Positions 27,339-38,615 of a stretch of DNA of 64,000 nucleotides are shown piece by piece. The stretch comes from Hahella sp. (GTDB lineage: Bacteria; Pseudomonadota; Gammaproteobacteria; Pseudomonadales; Oleiphilaceae), in assembly GCA_028280065.1 (NCBI GenBank), contig JANQMN010000037.1, positions 62,001 through 126,000 on the forward strand, in the 5' to 3' direction. Position 1 is the first letter of the stretch; every line of letters starts with the position of its first letter. The position numbers and the translations under genes were made by a program. The notes beneath the pieces were generated by a model. That model saw only the letters and a program-made list of their open reading frames with translations. It searched no databases and was not told the DNA's origin.

Positions 27339-28727
27339 CTAGTCGGCACCGTCAGCCGCACCAGAGTGTCCGCCTGACTTATTATCCAGAACATTTTTTA
27401 GCGCAGCTTTATCCAGCGTCCGCAAATGCGCCAGTTTCTGTTGTATCTTTAACTCCAAGCCTCGTTCCACCGGGAGATAATAGGTTTCCCCCGTATAATC
27501 ATCAGGCCAATAATTTTCACCGGCAACGTAGGCTTCGGGCTCATCGTGGGCATAGCGGTACTCCTTACCATGCCCCAACTGCTTTAATAATGTTGTCGGC
27601 GCGTTACGAAGATGCAAAGGCACCGCATGATCGCCGGTTTCAGCGACCCGTTTACGAGCGCTGTTATAGGCCTTATACAGGGCGTTACTTTTCGGTGCAA
27701 CGGCGATATAGACGATGGCCTGGGCGATCGCCAGTTCACCTTCAGGACTACCCAGGCGATCCTGCACATCCCAAGCGTTAAGCGCCAGTTGCAAAGCGCG
27801 CGGATCGGCATTACCGACATCCTCCGAAGCCATGCGGACCACCCGCCGGGCGACATACAGCGGATCGCAGCCACCTTCCAGCATCCGGGCATACCAATAA
27901 AGCGATGCATCGGGATCAGAGCCCCTAACGCTCTTATGCAAGGCGGAAATCTGGTCGTAAAAAACGTCACCACCTTTGTCGAAGCGTTTCACCCCGGAAG
28001 CCGCGACTTCCTTTAACAACGATAGGGTGATTTGCCCTTCATCCTTGTGAATTTCCGCAAGATCGCTCAGCGTTTCAAGCAGGTTTAGCGACTGCCGGGC
28101 ATCTCCGCCGGCCAGACTGGCGAGTTTTTCCAGCACGCCTGCCTCGATTTGCCATTGTCTTTGGCCCAAGCCACGCTCCTTATCGCCAAGGCAGCTGCGC
28201 AATAAGCCTTGAATTTCTTCTTCATTCAAACTTTTTAATGGATACACACGGGCACGCGATAAGAGTGCATTGTTCAGTTCAAAGGATGGATTCTCGGTGG
28301 TTGCGCCGACCAATACAAAGTGTCCTTCTTCCATATAGGGCAGCAAGGCATCCTGTTGGGATTTGTTGAACCGGTGCACTTCATCGACAAATACCAGCGT
28401 TTGTTTTCCCTGAATGCGGTTGTTCCGGGCTTGTTCGGCAACGGCTCGAATATCTTTTACGCCGTTCAACACGGCTGAGAGCGGCACAAACTCCACAGCA
28501 CTGGCATGAGCAAACAATCTGGCGAGAGTGGTCTTACCCACACCCGGCGGCCCCCAGAGAATCATCGAATGCAATTGATCTTGCTCGATTGCAAGTCTCA
28601 AAGGCCTGCCCTCCCCCAGCAAATGACGCTGACCGACAACCTCCTTCAGTCGTCGTGGCCGCATACGGGCTGCTAACGGCATGTGCGCTTGGGTCGATTC
28701 CGGGTTGTCAAACAGGTCTGTGGTCAC
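27339..28727 (-). CDS. rarA: Replication-associated recombination protein RarA
   Basis: A 462-residue AAA+ ATPase related to clamp loaders and RuvB that acts at stalled replication forks. Walker A is GPPGVGKTTLA and Walker B is DEVHRFNK, followed by sensor 1 (ATTENPSF). The C-terminal tetramerisation region with DPDASLYWYARMLEGGCDP is typical. The gene follows lolA by 4 bp, so lolA and rarA are likely co-transcribed. Confidence 0.96.
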   Translation of the reverse strand: MTTDLFDNPESTQAHMPLAARMRPRRLKEVVGQRHLLGEGRPLRLAIEQDQLHSMILWGPPGVGKTTLARLFAHASAVEFVPLSAVLNGVKDIRAVAEQARNNRIQGKQTLVFVDEVHRFNKSQQDALLPYMEEGHFVLVGATTENPSFELNNALLSRARVYPLKSLNEEEIQGLLRSCLGDKERGLGQRQWQIEAGVLEKLASLAGGDARQSLNLLETLSDLAEIHKDEGQITLSLLKEVAASGVKRFDKGGDVFYDQISALHKSVRGSDPDASLYWYARMLEGGCDPLYVARRVVRMASEDVGNADPRALQLALNAWDVQDRLGSPEGELAIAQAIVYIAVAPKSNALYKAYNSARKRVAETGDHAVPLHLRNAPTTLLKQLGHGKEYRYAHDEPEAYVAGENYWPDDYTGETYYLPVERGLELKIQQKLAHLRTLDKAALKNVLDNKSGGHSGAADGAD

Positions 28728-28731
28728 AGGC

Positions 28732-29346
28732 TTATTCCCGAATAACGTCTACGCCTTCCGGTATTTCGAAGTGAAAATCGTCCTGACTGACGCCGGAATT
28801 TATTTGCTGACCACTGAACTTAAGAATGGTTTCCTGACCCAGGGAATCTTTTAATTGCATAATGCTGAGTTGTCCCTGTTGAAAAGCAAGATAGAGACTG
28901 TCAAACAGGCTGTCCGGATTTTTCGGCGTGAGGAAAAAGGCTTGTTTGCCCGCTTCTATGGTAACTTCCGCCACTTGATACTGGCTCTCGATATCACTGA
29001 CCTCGCCACTTAGCAGCAAGGCGGGCGTATTGGCCAACTGTTTGGAAAGTTTTTGGATGGTGACCTGTTCCAGATCCGGGTCGTATAACCAGACCTGCTC
29101 ACCATCGGTGACTATCTCCTGTTCCAGCGGAGGCAGCGTATGCCAATAGAACAAGCCAGGCTTTTTCGCCTTCAATTTGCCGCTAACCTGCTGGAGTATT
29201 TGCCCTTTACCGGAAACCAGCGTCTGTTCAAAATCCGCGCTAAAGGTGTCGATATTTCGCAGGAGCGCCGCGATTCCGTCGGCAGCGGTTTGAGCATTCG
29301 CAACACCGGTTGCGAGAATTACGCACAAGAAAACGATTTTCTTCAT
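28732..29346 (-). CDS. lolA: Outer-membrane lipoprotein carrier LolA
   Basis: A 204-residue periplasmic chaperone that carries lipoproteins from LolCDE to LolB. I use the start MKKIVFLCVILATGVANA, which gives a proper signal peptide. The open frame extends 17 residues further upstream without similarity. The body contains FSADFEQTLVSGKG and GLFYWHTLPPLEQEIVTDG, typical of LolA. It lies between ftsK and rarA, the standard order. Confidence 0.94.
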   Translation of the reverse strand: MKKIVFLCVILATGVANAQTAADGIAALLRNIDTFSADFEQTLVSGKGQILQQVSGKLKAKKPGLFYWHTLPPLEQEIVTDGEQVWLYDPDLEQVTIQKLSKQLANTPALLLSGEVSDIESQYQVAEVTIEAGKQAFFLTPKNPDSLFDSLYLAFQQGQLSIMQLKDSLGQETILKFSGQQINSGVSQDDFHFEIPEGVDVIRE

Positions 29347-29445
29347 ATTAATCTCATATACCTGAGTTGATTCACGCCTCAAGAATAAGGAGCGCAACTG
29401 AACCGGGCCTGAAATCCACCGGAAATACCTTAAAATCGAACAGGA

Positions 29446-31914
29446 TCAATCCTTAGGAGGCGGCGGCGCCAACACTTCGCGGGAGCCATTGTGCCCCGCA
29501 GCCGATATCACACCGGCTGCTTCCATGGCATCCACCAGGTTGGCTGCACGGTTATAGCCAATTTTTAAGCGCCGTTGAACAGAGGAGATCGAGGCTTTTC
29601 GGCTTTCCGTGACGAACGCCACTGCCTGATCAAACAATTCGTCCTGTTCTGAACCGCCGTTGCCGTCGCCACCTCCGTCCATGCTGGCTACATATTCGCT
29701 CTCATTGACTCCTTCCAGTATTTCTTCCAGGTAGTCCGGCTCACCCCGTTGTTTCCAGTCGCTGACCACGCGATGCACTTCGTCATCCGCGACAAAAGCG
29801 CCATGAACCCGAATGGGAATGCTGGTACCGGGAGGCATGAACAGCATATCACCATGCCCAAGAAGCTGCTCTGCCCCACCCTGGTCAAGTATTGTTCTGG
29901 AATCGATTTTCGAGGACACTTGAAATCCGATCCGGGTAGGCACGTTCGCTTTAATCAAACCGGTGATGACATCAACCGAAGGGCGTTGTGTTGCCAGAAT
30001 CAAGTGAATACCGGCGGCACGCGCCTTCTGGGCGATTCGGGCGATAAGTTCCTCGACTTTCTTACCGACGATCATCATCATGTCGGCGAATTCGTCAACC
30101 ACCACCACGATAAACGGCAAGGTGGTCAGGGTTGGCTGCGCTTCATCCTCCAGCGCTTCGTCCGATGGTTTCCAAAGCGGGTCGGGTATCGCCTCGTCCG
30201 CTTCTTCAGCTTCTTTTACCTTCTTGTTATAACCGGCGATATTACGAACACCCAAAGCCGCCATCAACCGGTATCGACGCTCCATCTCGCCAACGCACCA
30301 GCGCAAGGCATTGGCAGCCTCCTTCATGTCGGTTACAACCGGCGTCAGCAGATGCGGAATGCCATCATAGATGGACAGTTCCAACATTTTCGGATCAATC
30401 ATAATTAACCGCAGTTGCTCAGGCGTGGCCTTGAAAAGCATACTCAGCAACATCGCGTTGACACCGACCGACTTACCGGAACCCGTGGTGCCTGCGACAA
30501 GCAAGTGCGGCATCTTCGCCAGGTTTTGCACCACCGGGTTACCGGCAATATCATTGCCCAGACCCAGTGACAAAGGAGAATCCGCATGGTCGTATTCGGC
30601 AGAGGACAACACTTCACGCAGTCTGACCATTTGCCGGTTTTCGTTGGGCACTTCGATACCGACAACCGATTTGCCGGGGATAACTTCCACTACCCGGACA
30701 CTGATCATCGCCATCGAGCGTGCTAAGTCCTTTGCCAGATTACTGATTTTACTGACTTTTACACCAGGAGCGGGCTGTATTTCGAAGCGAGTGATCACCG
30801 GTCCGGGATTCACCTCCACCACCTCGGCGATAATGCCGAAATCCGCAAGCTTATCCTCTAAAAGCCCCGAGAGGTTTTCCAACACCTCTTCGGAGAATCC
30901 CGCCTTTTTATGCGGATCAGGCGGATCCAACAGGGTAATGGGCGGCAGGGGACCCTCAATAAAACTAAACAGGCCCGGTTGACTGTCCTTTTTGGCTCGT
31001 TTGCTTTTACCTGAATCTTTCTTTTGGAAGGGAGCAATGATTATTTTTTTTGCCGACGGTTTTTCATCTGCCTCAGTCTCGGATACCGGAGTAACCTGCT
31101 CGGCAATATCAGTGGCCGGCAATGCTTCTTTTGCTTTGGTTACCAATCCAAGCAGTTTTCGAGGAGGCTTCTTTTCTTCAACGACCGGCTCGGATTTTAG
31201 GGTTGGTTCGGAAACCCCGAGTCTCGGCTTACCCCGATGTTGGCGATTTTGCCGGCGCTCTTTCATATTCTGTAATTGCAGCTTACCGGCTTTTGCACCG
31301 GCACTGATTTTCCTGCTACTCCAGCGGATAAATTGCAGGGTTTTCGCTCCGACCCAATCCATTATCTTCAACCAGGATAGACCCGTCGCCAGGCTAAATC
31401 CGATTAACCAAAACGCCATGGCGATCAGTGTACTTCCGGCGGAGTTAAACACGGTTAGACCCGTCGCCGCCAATTGATTGCCCAATACACCTCCCGAGTT
31501 AGGCCCCAAGCCCGCCAGGGAATACATGGCAAGAAGCAGGCTTGTACACAGCAGCAGGAGAGTAAATCCAACCACACGAATACCGGTTAACGGCCAGTTA
31601 ACCGCACGTTTTTCGTGGCGATGGCGAAACAGCTGAAAAGCCTTTACCAATAGCAAAAACGGAAAAAAGAACGCCACATATCCGAAGAAATACAGCAACA
31701 CATCGGCAAGCCAAGCGCCGACCGCCCCGGCATAATTGGCAATTCCCTGATGCTGGCCGGTGCTGGTCCAGCCGGGATCGGCGGGGTGGTAGGAAACCAG
31801 CGCAATAACCAAATAGGCGGCAAGGGTTATGCAGAGAATCAGCAGAACTTCGCGTAGGCCTTGTTCCAGGGTATTTTTGGTTTTTTGCTTTTCGACGTTT
31901 ACTGCCATGAACAT
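29446..31914 (-). CDS. ftsK: DNA translocase FtsK
   Basis: An 822-residue septal DNA pump that resolves chromosome dimers with XerCD. Four N-terminal membrane spans (within residues 20-190) are followed by a linker of about 130 residues rich in Lys, Glu and Pro, the RecA-like motor with Walker [16 protein letters not shown] and Walker [14 protein letters not shown], and the C-terminal gamma winged helix ([21 protein letters not shown]). The length is like Pseudomonas FtsK, much shorter than E. coli. The ATG at 31908 (MAVNV) is an alternative start. Confidence 0.97.
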   Translation of the reverse strand: MFMAVNVEKQKTKNTLEQGLREVLLILCITLAAYLVIALVSYHPADPGWTSTGQHQGIANYAGAVGAWLADVLLYFFGYVAFFFPFLLLVKAFQLFRHRHEKRAVNWPLTGIRVVGFTLLLLCTSLLLAMYSLAGLGPNSGGVLGNQLAATGLTVFNSAGSTLIAMAFWLIGFSLATGLSWLKIMDWVGAKTLQFIRWSSRKISAGAKAGKLQLQNMKERRQNRQHRGKPRLGVSEPTLKSEPVVEEKKPPRKLLGLVTKAKEALPATDIAEQVTPVSETEADEKPSAKKIIIAPFQKKDSGKSKRAKKDSQPGLFSFIEGPLPPITLLDPPDPHKKAGFSEEVLENLSGLLEDKLADFGIIAEVVEVNPGPVITRFEIQPAPGVKVSKISNLAKDLARSMAMISVRVVEVIPGKSVVGIEVPNENRQMVRLREVLSSAEYDHADSPLSLGLGNDIAGNPVVQNLAKMPHLLVAGTTGSGKSVGVNAMLLSMLFKATPEQLRLIMIDPKMLELSIYDGIPHLLTPVVTDMKEAANALRWCVGEMERRYRLMAALGVRNIAGYNKKVKEAEEADEAIPDPLWKPSDEALEDEAQPTLTTLPFIVVVVDEFADMMMIVGKKVEELIARIAQKARAAGIHLILATQRPSVDVITGLIKANVPTRIGFQVSSKIDSRTILDQGGAEQLLGHGDMLFMPPGTSIPIRVHGAFVADDEVHRVVSDWKQRGEPDYLEEILEGVNESEYVASMDGGGDGNGGSEQDELFDQAVAFVTESRKASISSVQRRLKIGYNRAANLVDAMEAAGVISAAGHNGSREVLAPPPPKD

Positions 31915-32088
31915 GCGTCAGTCGGGGTTTTCCCATCAAGAATAGAATTCACAGTTTACACAAGCTGAACAACCAGGCATACCGGAATGAGCACAGCCGG
32001 TGTTAAACTTAATAAATATATTAGATTACACCCCCAGCTTTTTGTTTTTATTATAGTTTAATATTTAGGATTAGCCCATTTAAGGAAC

Positions 32089-33294
32089 TTAAGAAGGACT
32101 GAGATCGGCTTGGATGTCCTGCAGGTCTTCGAGCCCGACGCACAGCCGAATTAAATTTTCAGTAATACCGGCGCGCGCTTTCTCTGCGTCTGCAAGGCGA
32201 CCGTGGGTGGTTGTCGCCGGATGGGTGATGGTTGTTTTGACATCCCCTAAGTTCGCGGTAATGGATAGCCACCGGGTTTGGTCGATCAAACGCCAGGCTT
32301 CTTCCCGTCCGCCTTTTACCTGAAAAGACACTACCCCGCCAAAACCCTTTTGTTGTTTCATTGCCAACTGGTGGCAGGGATGATCCGGAAGCCCGCAATA
32401 AAAGACCTTTTCCACCCAGTCTTGCTGTTGCAGCCACTCCGCCATGGCAAACCCCTGCCGGCAATGCGCCTGCATTCGGATAGGCAGCGTTTCCAAACCT
32501 TTGAGAAACACCCACGCATTAAACGGACTCAAAGTAAAACCACCGGAACGTAGAAATCCGAATACTTCTTCCAGGAGTTTATCCGGTCCAACCACAGCGC
32601 CGCCGACACAGCGCCCCTGGCCATCGAGAAACTTGGTTGCCGAATGAATCACCAGATCGGCGCCCAGGTCTAAAGGTTTCTGCAAAACCGGTGTACAAAA
32701 GCAATTATCGACGATCAGCATGGCGCCATTGGCATGGGCAAGCTCGGCCAGGGCGCGAATATCGGCGACTTCATTCAACGGGTTGGAGGGTGTTTCCAGG
32801 AATAAAAATCGGGTATTGGGCCGAACCGCTGCCTCCCATGCTTCGGTATCGGTCAGAGACACGAAGGCGGTATCGACGCCGAACTTTGCCATATACTTGT
32901 CGAACACCACGTGGGTGGTACCGAACACGTTACGAGAGCAAACAACATGATCTCCCTGCTTCAGGAATGCCATGCAGGTCGCCATAATGGCGGCCATGCC
33001 GGAAGACGTTGCCACACAGCGTTCGCCGCCTTCCAAGGCAGCCAGCCGTTCTTCAAACATACGCACCGTGGGATTGGTGAACCGGGAATAAATATTCCCC
33101 GGAATATCCCCGGCAAACCGCGCCGCTGCTTCGGCGGCAGACTTAAACACAAAACTTGAGGTCGGGTATATCACCTCACCATGTTCTTGTTCCTGTGTCC
33201 GGAACTGGCCAGCGCGGATAGCCTGAGTAGCGTCCGCCCACTCCATATCGGGAGTGATCAACAAGTCGTGGGATTCTGTTTTGCGGCCGGTCAT
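32089..33294 (-). CDS. metZ: O-succinylhomoserine sulfhydrylase
   Basis: A 401-residue PLP enzyme that makes homocysteine directly from O-succinylhomoserine and sulfide. The PLP lysine is in IHSATKFLDGQG, and YSRFTNPTVRMFEERLA is typical of the Cys/Met gamma-family. It is directly downstream of purF (10 bp gap), the purF-metZ pairing characteristic of Pseudomonas-like genomes, which favours MetZ over MetB. Confidence 0.92.
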   Translation of the reverse strand: MTGRKTESHDLLITPDMEWADATQAIRAGQFRTQEQEHGEVIYPTSSFVFKSAAEAAARFAGDIPGNIYSRFTNPTVRMFEERLAALEGGERCVATSSGMAAIMATCMAFLKQGDHVVCSRNVFGTTHVVFDKYMAKFGVDTAFVSLTDTEAWEAAVRPNTRFLFLETPSNPLNEVADIRALAELAHANGAMLIVDNCFCTPVLQKPLDLGADLVIHSATKFLDGQGRCVGGAVVGPDKLLEEVFGFLRSGGFTLSPFNAWVFLKGLETLPIRMQAHCRQGFAMAEWLQQQDWVEKVFYCGLPDHPCHQLAMKQQKGFGGVVSFQVKGGREEAWRLIDQTRWLSITANLGDVKTTITHPATTTHGRLADAEKARAGITENLIRLCVGLEDLQDIQADLSPS

Positions 33295-33303
33295 GACAGT
33301 GCC

Positions 33304-34824
33304 TTATTCGTCGTTATGTAAATCCAGAGGAACCTGGGCAGACGGCTCTTCTTTGGGCTGAGGCTTCTTCATCGAATCACTGCGCCTTTTTTCCAGGCGG
33401 TTCAGGTACTCTTGATCGATATCGCCGGTAATGTAATTGCCGTCGAAGACAGAACAATCGAAGTGTTCGATAGAGGCGTTGCCTTCTTTTGCGCAGGTGA
33501 TCAAATCGTCGAGATCCTGGTAAATCAGACGGTCTGCGCCAATCATAGCACGCACTTGCTCCGTGGTGCGGCCATGGGCAATCAGTTCCTTGGCGGCCGG
33601 CATATCGATGCCGTAGACATTTGGATAGCGCACCGCGGGTGCGGCGGATGCAAAAAAGACCTGTTTCGCTCCCGCATCCCTGGCCATCTGAACAATTTCG
33701 TGACAGGTCGTACCCCGAACGATTGAGTCATCCACCAGCAGGACATTTTTCCCCTTGAATTCCAACTCGATCGGATTCAACTTTTGCTTCACCGATTTGG
33801 TTCGCAGACTCTGACCGGGCATAATGAAGGTACGGCCGATATAGCGATTCTTGATAAACCCTTCGCGGTACTTAATACCCAGATTCAGAGCCATCTGCAT
33901 GGCGGACGTACGGCTGGTATCCGGGATTGGCATCACCACATCGATTTCGTCAATCGACATTTCCCGGCGGATTTTCTGCGCCAGATGGTCTCCCATCCGC
34001 AACCGCGCTTTGTATACGGAAATATCGTCAATAATGGAATCCGGGCGGGCGAAGTAAACATGTTCGAAGATACAGGGATTGAGCTGCGAATACTCCGCGC
34101 ACTGCTGCGTGTGCAAGATCCCTTCGGATTCGATGTAAACCGCTTCCCCCGGTTTGATATCTCTTACCAGTTCGAAGCCCAGCGCGCTCAGCGCCACACT
34201 TTCAGAGGCGATCATGTACTCAGTGCCCCTTGCCGATTCCCGTTTACCGAAACAAGCCGGACGAATCCCATGCGGGTCGCGAAACGCCACGATGCCGTAA
34301 CCGGTTATCAATGAAATAACCGCATAAGCTCCCCGCACTCTTTTATGCACGGCGCTAACAGCCGCAAAAACATCCTTTTCAGTCGGTTTAAGATTGCCGC
34401 GTTTCTGCAATTCGTGGGCGAAAACGTTCAGCAGGACTTCAGAATCGGAATTGGTATTGATGTGCCGCAGATCGGTTCGGTAGATTTCCTCCGCCAGTTC
34501 GTCGGTATTGGTCAGATTTCCGTTGTGGGCCAGCGTAATGCCGTAAGGGCTGTTAACATAGAAAGGTTGCGCTTCGGCGGAACTGGAAGTACCGGCAGTA
34601 GGATAGCGCACGTGACCGATTCCGACATTGCCCACCAGGCGCAGCATATGCCGCGTCCTGAACACATCGCGCACCAGGCCATTGGCCTTGCGTAGAAAAA
34701 ACCGTTCGTCCTGAAAGGTCACTATTCCCGCTGCATCCTGACCGCGGTGCTGCAAAACCGTCAGAGCGTCATATAGCTCCTGATTTACATTGGATTTCGC
34801 AACGATACCTACAATACCACACAT
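33304..34824 (-). CDS. purF: Amidophosphoribosyltransferase
   Basis: A 506-residue enzyme for the first step of purine synthesis (PRPP plus glutamine to phosphoribosylamine). The catalytic Cys2 follows the initiator Met (MCGIVGIVA). The PRPP-binding loop is [14 protein letters not shown]. The length is normal. The gene lies between cvpA and metZ. Confidence 0.97.
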   Translation of the reverse strand: MCGIVGIVAKSNVNQELYDALTVLQHRGQDAAGIVTFQDERFFLRKANGLVRDVFRTRHMLRLVGNVGIGHVRYPTAGTSSSAEAQPFYVNSPYGITLAHNGNLTNTDELAEEIYRTDLRHINTNSDSEVLLNVFAHELQKRGNLKPTEKDVFAAVSAVHKRVRGAYAVISLITGYGIVAFRDPHGIRPACFGKRESARGTEYMIASESVALSALGFELVRDIKPGEAVYIESEGILHTQQCAEYSQLNPCIFEHVYFARPDSIIDDISVYKARLRMGDHLAQKIRREMSIDEIDVVMPIPDTSRTSAMQMALNLGIKYREGFIKNRYIGRTFIMPGQSLRTKSVKQKLNPIELEFKGKNVLLVDDSIVRGTTCHEIVQMARDAGAKQVFFASAAPAVRYPNVYGIDMPAAKELIAHGRTTEQVRAMIGADRLIYQDLDDLITCAKEGNASIEHFDCSVFDGNYITGDIDQEYLNRLEKRRSDSMKKPQPKEEPSAQVPLDLHNDE

Positions 34825-34901
34825 CTTACTAACCCCTTCAGTGTGCCCATGCCAGACAAGCGCTTATAACCGGTGTTTTTCTAATTTTCATTAAATGCTA
34901 T

Positions 34902-35465
34902 TCATGCATCGCGCCCAACTACTAAAGTAGCAGCCGGGAAGGAATCTTGGAATGCCGTTTTGTCCTCGGTTCCGAAAACGCTCTTCAGCGGGTCGCCAAA
35001 AACCTGCCTGGACCAGGCTTCCAGACGCTCAAAGTGCCCGATTAGCGCGGATTGGGACCACCAGGGATCTTGCGCCAAAGGCGTTAAACGAGCCAATGCG
35101 ACGATAACGACGATAAGGATAACCCCGCGGACCAAACCGAACACCATCCCCAGCATGCGGTCGGTGCCGGACAATCCCGTGCTCTTTACAATCGCTGAAA
35201 TCAAGTGGTTTATCAGCGAACCGACAATTAAAGCAACGACAAACAATAGTACGAATGCGGCAAGAAGCCGTAACGAGGGGGTATTGATCACTTCCTCGAA
35301 CAGGGTCGCCAAATGCGTATAAAAAGTTCGCGCAATAATAAAGGCGACAATCCAGCTGGCAAGCGAAAGTGCTTCTTTGACGAAACCGCGAATAAGACTG
35401 ACGATAGTGGAAATAGCGATAATGCCGATAATGACCCAATCGGCCCAAACGAAACTATCCATCAA
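34902..35465 (-). CDS. cvpA: CvpA family membrane protein
   Basis: A 187-residue inner-membrane protein with four spans. The N-terminus WADWVIIGIIAISTIVSLIRG and the segment SGTDRMLGMVFGLVRG are typical. In E. coli it is needed for colicin V production and envelope homeostasis. Its position upstream of purF is conserved. Confidence 0.93.
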   Translation of the reverse strand: MMDSFVWADWVIIGIIAISTIVSLIRGFVKEALSLASWIVAFIIARTFYTHLATLFEEVINTPSLRLLAAFVLLFVVALIVGSLINHLISAIVKSTGLSGTDRMLGMVFGLVRGVILIVVIVALARLTPLAQDPWWSQSALIGHFERLEAWSRQVFGDPLKSVFGTEDKTAFQDSFPAATLVVGRDA

Positions 35466-35559
35466 TGGTGAACGAATTCCTTAGGTTGGCAAAGGGCGAC
35501 AGTCTAGCAAAATCCAAGGCGCGTCTAAACGGGTTTTTAACTGGATAGAGCGTCGCGTT

Positions 35560-36264
35560 TTACGACTTGGGATCCTGTTTGACCAGCAGCGAATTGACCT
35601 TGTATTTCTTATCGAGTTCCTGCTTTTTCGACTCCGCCATCGGTTTTTCGGCAAAGGGTCCCGCCGATACACGCAGCAAATCCACATCTCCGGATGTGAT
35701 AGTTTCCGTATAGGCCATGGTGCCGCTACTCAGTAGTTCCTGTTTGATTTTCCTGGCACTGTCATGGTTTCTAAACGTACCGATTTGAACAATCCAACCG
35801 GCCTTGTTTCTAGCGATGGCTTCAACATCCAGGTTTGCAACTGCCGGTGTTTGCTCTTCTTCAACGGGAGTTTGTTCAATCTGTTTCTCCGCAGGTTCTG
35901 ACGCGGGCTTATCCAGGGTAGTTTCCGAAGTTGCAGCAAGACTTGATTGAGTTGCGGAACTGTCTTCGGCAGCCTTCGGAGGCTGCTCACCCTCTTCCTG
36001 CATCTCGGCGACGGTCTTCAACGATTTTACCGATTGATCACCCCGGTCCTCGTTAGCCGTGCCGCTGTCACTATCGTCGCTGATAGCTGCAATCTCTTCC
36101 GTTGGCGCTTCAATGGTAAACGCCGGGATTTCCGGCTCTTCAGGTATAGGAATAATTTTTTCCCTGACTTCCTCATGGGGTTGCTCGAACAGCATGGGGA
36201 TAAAAATCACGGCCAGGCACACCAACACCACAGCCCCGATGATGCGTTGTTTCAATCCATCCAT
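35560..36264 (-). CDS. dedD: SPOR-domain protein DedD-like
   Basis: A 234-residue single-pass protein. The N-terminal span (residues 8-25) is followed by an acidic, low-complexity periplasmic linker (about 30-150) and a C-terminal SPOR domain (about 150-230) with GWIVQIGTFRNHDSARKIKQ. SPOR domains bind denuded peptidoglycan at the septum. It lies between folC and cvpA, as DedD does in relatives. Confidence 0.9.
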   Translation of the reverse strand: MDGLKQRIIGAVVLVCLAVIFIPMLFEQPHEEVREKIIPIPEEPEIPAFTIEAPTEEIAAISDDSDSGTANEDRGDQSVKSLKTVAEMQEEGEQPPKAAEDSSATQSSLAATSETTLDKPASEPAEKQIEQTPVEEEQTPAVANLDVEAIARNKAGWIVQIGTFRNHDSARKIKQELLSSGTMAYTETITSGDVDLLRVSAGPFAEKPMAESKKQELDKKYKVNSLLVKQDPKS

Positions 36265-36291
36265 TGTTATAACTCTTATCTGGTCAGAAGT

Positions 36292-37566
36292 TCAGTCTGC
36301 TGGAGATATGATACCTGTTTCAAGAATTGCCGCCACTGTAAAAAACGATCCGAATACGACAACCGTGCCCAGCGAGCCTGCCCTGTTAAGCGCTTCCCGC
36401 AGCGCTTCGCCGGCAGTGGAATATAATGCGGCATGCGCATCTCCCCGCTCTATCTGCATTTTTAACTGCTCACCTGCCATCGCCCGCTCGTTGTCGAGTG
36501 GAAAAACGCACCAAAAATCGAAACTGCCCGCTAGCGCGCTAATGACCGCTTTGACATCTTTGTCTTGGAGCGCCGAAAAGACCGCGACGGCCGGCCCCTG
36601 GTGCGATTCTCGACTGAGCCAATCGGCCAGATATCTCGCGGCATGCGGATTATGGGCGACATCCAGGATCACCTTTGGCGCTTTCCGCACGCATTGAAAT
36701 CGCCCCCGTAAAGCTAGGGGAGGAAATGCTGAGACCGCCTGTAAAAACGTCAGATCGATGCCACCGGCATAAGCTACGTTAAGCGCCGTTGCGATATTGT
36801 TAACCGGCAAATCCGGCGGCGCCGGTACCGGGAAGGAAATGGCAGAAGAACGGAAATTGCCGCTGAAAAGGCCTTCGGTTAAGTGAAAATCCCGCCCACA
36901 CTGATAGGTGGGGCAATTTAGTTCCTTCGCTTTTTCAAGTACGGTTCGCGGCATGTCCGGGTCGCCAAGAAATACAGGAGTATCGGGGCGCAAAATTCCG
37001 GCTTTTTCCCGTCCGATGGTCTCCCTGTCATTGCCGAGCCAACTCTGGTGATCAAGGTCCACCGTGGTGATGACGGCAATGTTTGGGTCGATTATGTTAA
37101 CCGCATCCAACCTGCCCCCAAGTCCGACTTCGAGAAGCCAAAAATCGAGACGGGAGGATCGAAACAGGTCGAATGCGACCAGGGTGGTAAATTCAAAATA
37201 AGTGAGCGCTATGTCGCCCCGCGCCTGCTCCACCCGCTCAAAGGCGGTACAGAGCGCTTGATCCGAGCAATCGGTCCCTTGAACCCGTATCCGTTCATTG
37301 AAGCGAAGTAAATGGGGCGAGGTATAAGCGCCGACCCGTGCCTGACCGGCTAGCGCCAGGGCTTCCACGACCGCCAGCGTTGAACCTTTGCCGTTGGTCC
37401 CGGCAAAGGTAATAATCTTCGGTGTTGTTTCCGTTTCCGGCACCACCGGAGCTTCCCTCAGCAGCCGCGAATACACCTGCTGAATACGCTCCAACCCCAT
37501 TTCAATGACATTATGATGGAGCGCGCCGATATGGGTTACCCAGTCATCAAGGCTATCGGGCTTCAT
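36292..37566 (-). CDS. folC: Dihydrofolate synthase/folylpolyglutamate synthase
   Basis: A 424-residue Mur-ligase-like enzyme that adds glutamate to dihydropteroate and folates. The P-loop is FAGTNGKGST and the segment YFEFTTLVAFDLF with VGLGGRLDAVNII is diagnostic. It is 25 bp downstream of accD. Confidence 0.95.
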   Translation of the reverse strand: MKPDSLDDWVTHIGALHHNVIEMGLERIQQVYSRLLREAPVVPETETTPKIITFAGTNGKGSTLAVVEALALAGQARVGAYTSPHLLRFNERIRVQGTDCSDQALCTAFERVEQARGDIALTYFEFTTLVAFDLFRSSRLDFWLLEVGLGGRLDAVNIIDPNIAVITTVDLDHQSWLGNDRETIGREKAGILRPDTPVFLGDPDMPRTVLEKAKELNCPTYQCGRDFHLTEGLFSGNFRSSAISFPVPAPPDLPVNNIATALNVAYAGGIDLTFLQAVSAFPPLALRGRFQCVRKAPKVILDVAHNPHAARYLADWLSRESHQGPAVAVFSALQDKDVKAVISALAGSFDFWCVFPLDNERAMAGEQLKMQIERGDAHAALYSTAGEALREALNRAGSLGTVVVFGSFFTVAAILETGIISPAD

Positions 37567-37590
37567 ATTTTGGTCCCCGGAAAGCCCGGA

Positions 37591-38538
37591 TTAATCCGGC
37601 CGGTTCTGCTGCTCTTCTGTATCCGTCAGATCTTCTGGCGGTTCGGTGATTTCAACCGGTTCGCTTATCTCATCTTCCATGGCAGGCAGGCCTAACATTT
37701 TCGCTAGAATGGCGGACAGGCGATTGCGCATCTGATGGCGGCTGATGATCATGTCCAAGGCACCGTGTTCCAATAGGAATTCGCTGCGTTGGAAGCCCTC
37801 GGGAAGTTTTTCTCTGACGGTTTGCTCGATTACCCGAGGTCCGGCAAAACCGATCAACGCATTGGGTTCGGCGACATTGAGATCCCCAAGCATCGCCAAA
37901 CTGGCGGAAACGCCGCCGAATACCGGATCGGTCATCACCGAAATGTAAGGCAGGCCCCGGCTTTTCATTACTTCCAGCGCCGCAGAGGTTTTCGCCATTT
38001 GCATTAACGAAATCAGCGCTTCCTGCATGCGGGCGCCGCCACTGGCGGAAAAACACACCAAGGGCCGGTTTTCTTCCAGACAAACGTTAACGGCCTGAAC
38101 AAATTTTTCGCCGACAATACTTCCCATGGAGCCGCCGAGAAAACTGAACTCAAAGGCGACGGCGACTACCGGCAGTCCTTTGACCGTGCCTTTAAAGGCG
38201 ATGAGCGCATCTTTTTCACCGGTGTTTTTCTGATTAGTAGCCAAACGATCCCGGTAGCGTTTAGTATCCTTGAACTTGAGCTTGTCGTAAGGTTCCAAAT
38301 CTGCCGCAATTTCCGTTCGATCTTCCGGATCGAGAAATATATCCAGGCGTTTGCGCGCGACAATACGCATGTGGTGCTCGCACTTGGGACAAACTTCCAG
38401 GTTTTTTTCCAGTTCGGGCCGATATAATACGGCACCGCATTTAGGACATTTTTTCCAAAGCCCCTCAGGAACATTGCTCTTATGCTTGGACTGTGCCCCG
38501 CCCATTCCCGGAATAATTTTTTCTAGCCAGCTACTCAT
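37591..38538 (-). CDS. accD: Acetyl-CoA carboxylase carboxyltransferase subunit beta
   Basis: A 315-residue subunit that, with AccA, transfers the carboxyl group from biotin to acetyl-CoA for fatty acid synthesis. The four-cysteine zinc ribbon lies near the N-terminus (CPKC and CPKC pairs), and the carboxyltransferase core includes [15 protein letters not shown] and [13 protein letters not shown]. It lies between trpA and folC. Confidence 0.96.
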   Translation of the reverse strand: MSSWLEKIIPGMGGAQSKHKSNVPEGLWKKCPKCGAVLYRPELEKNLEVCPKCEHHMRIVARKRLDIFLDPEDRTEIAADLEPYDKLKFKDTKRYRDRLATNQKNTGEKDALIAFKGTVKGLPVVAVAFEFSFLGGSMGSIVGEKFVQAVNVCLEENRPLVCFSASGGARMQEALISLMQMAKTSAALEVMKSRGLPYISVMTDPVFGGVSASLAMLGDLNVAEPNALIGFAGPRVIEQTVREKLPEGFQRSEFLLEHGALDMIISRHQMRNRLSAILAKMLGLPAMEDEISEPVEITEPPEDLTDTEEQQNRPD

Positions 38539-38615
38539 GGATAGTCAAACTTCCCTCAGTTAATCAATTGTCCACCAAGTGGTCTTAAGCATGTCCGATA
38601 ACGCCAGGATTTTAT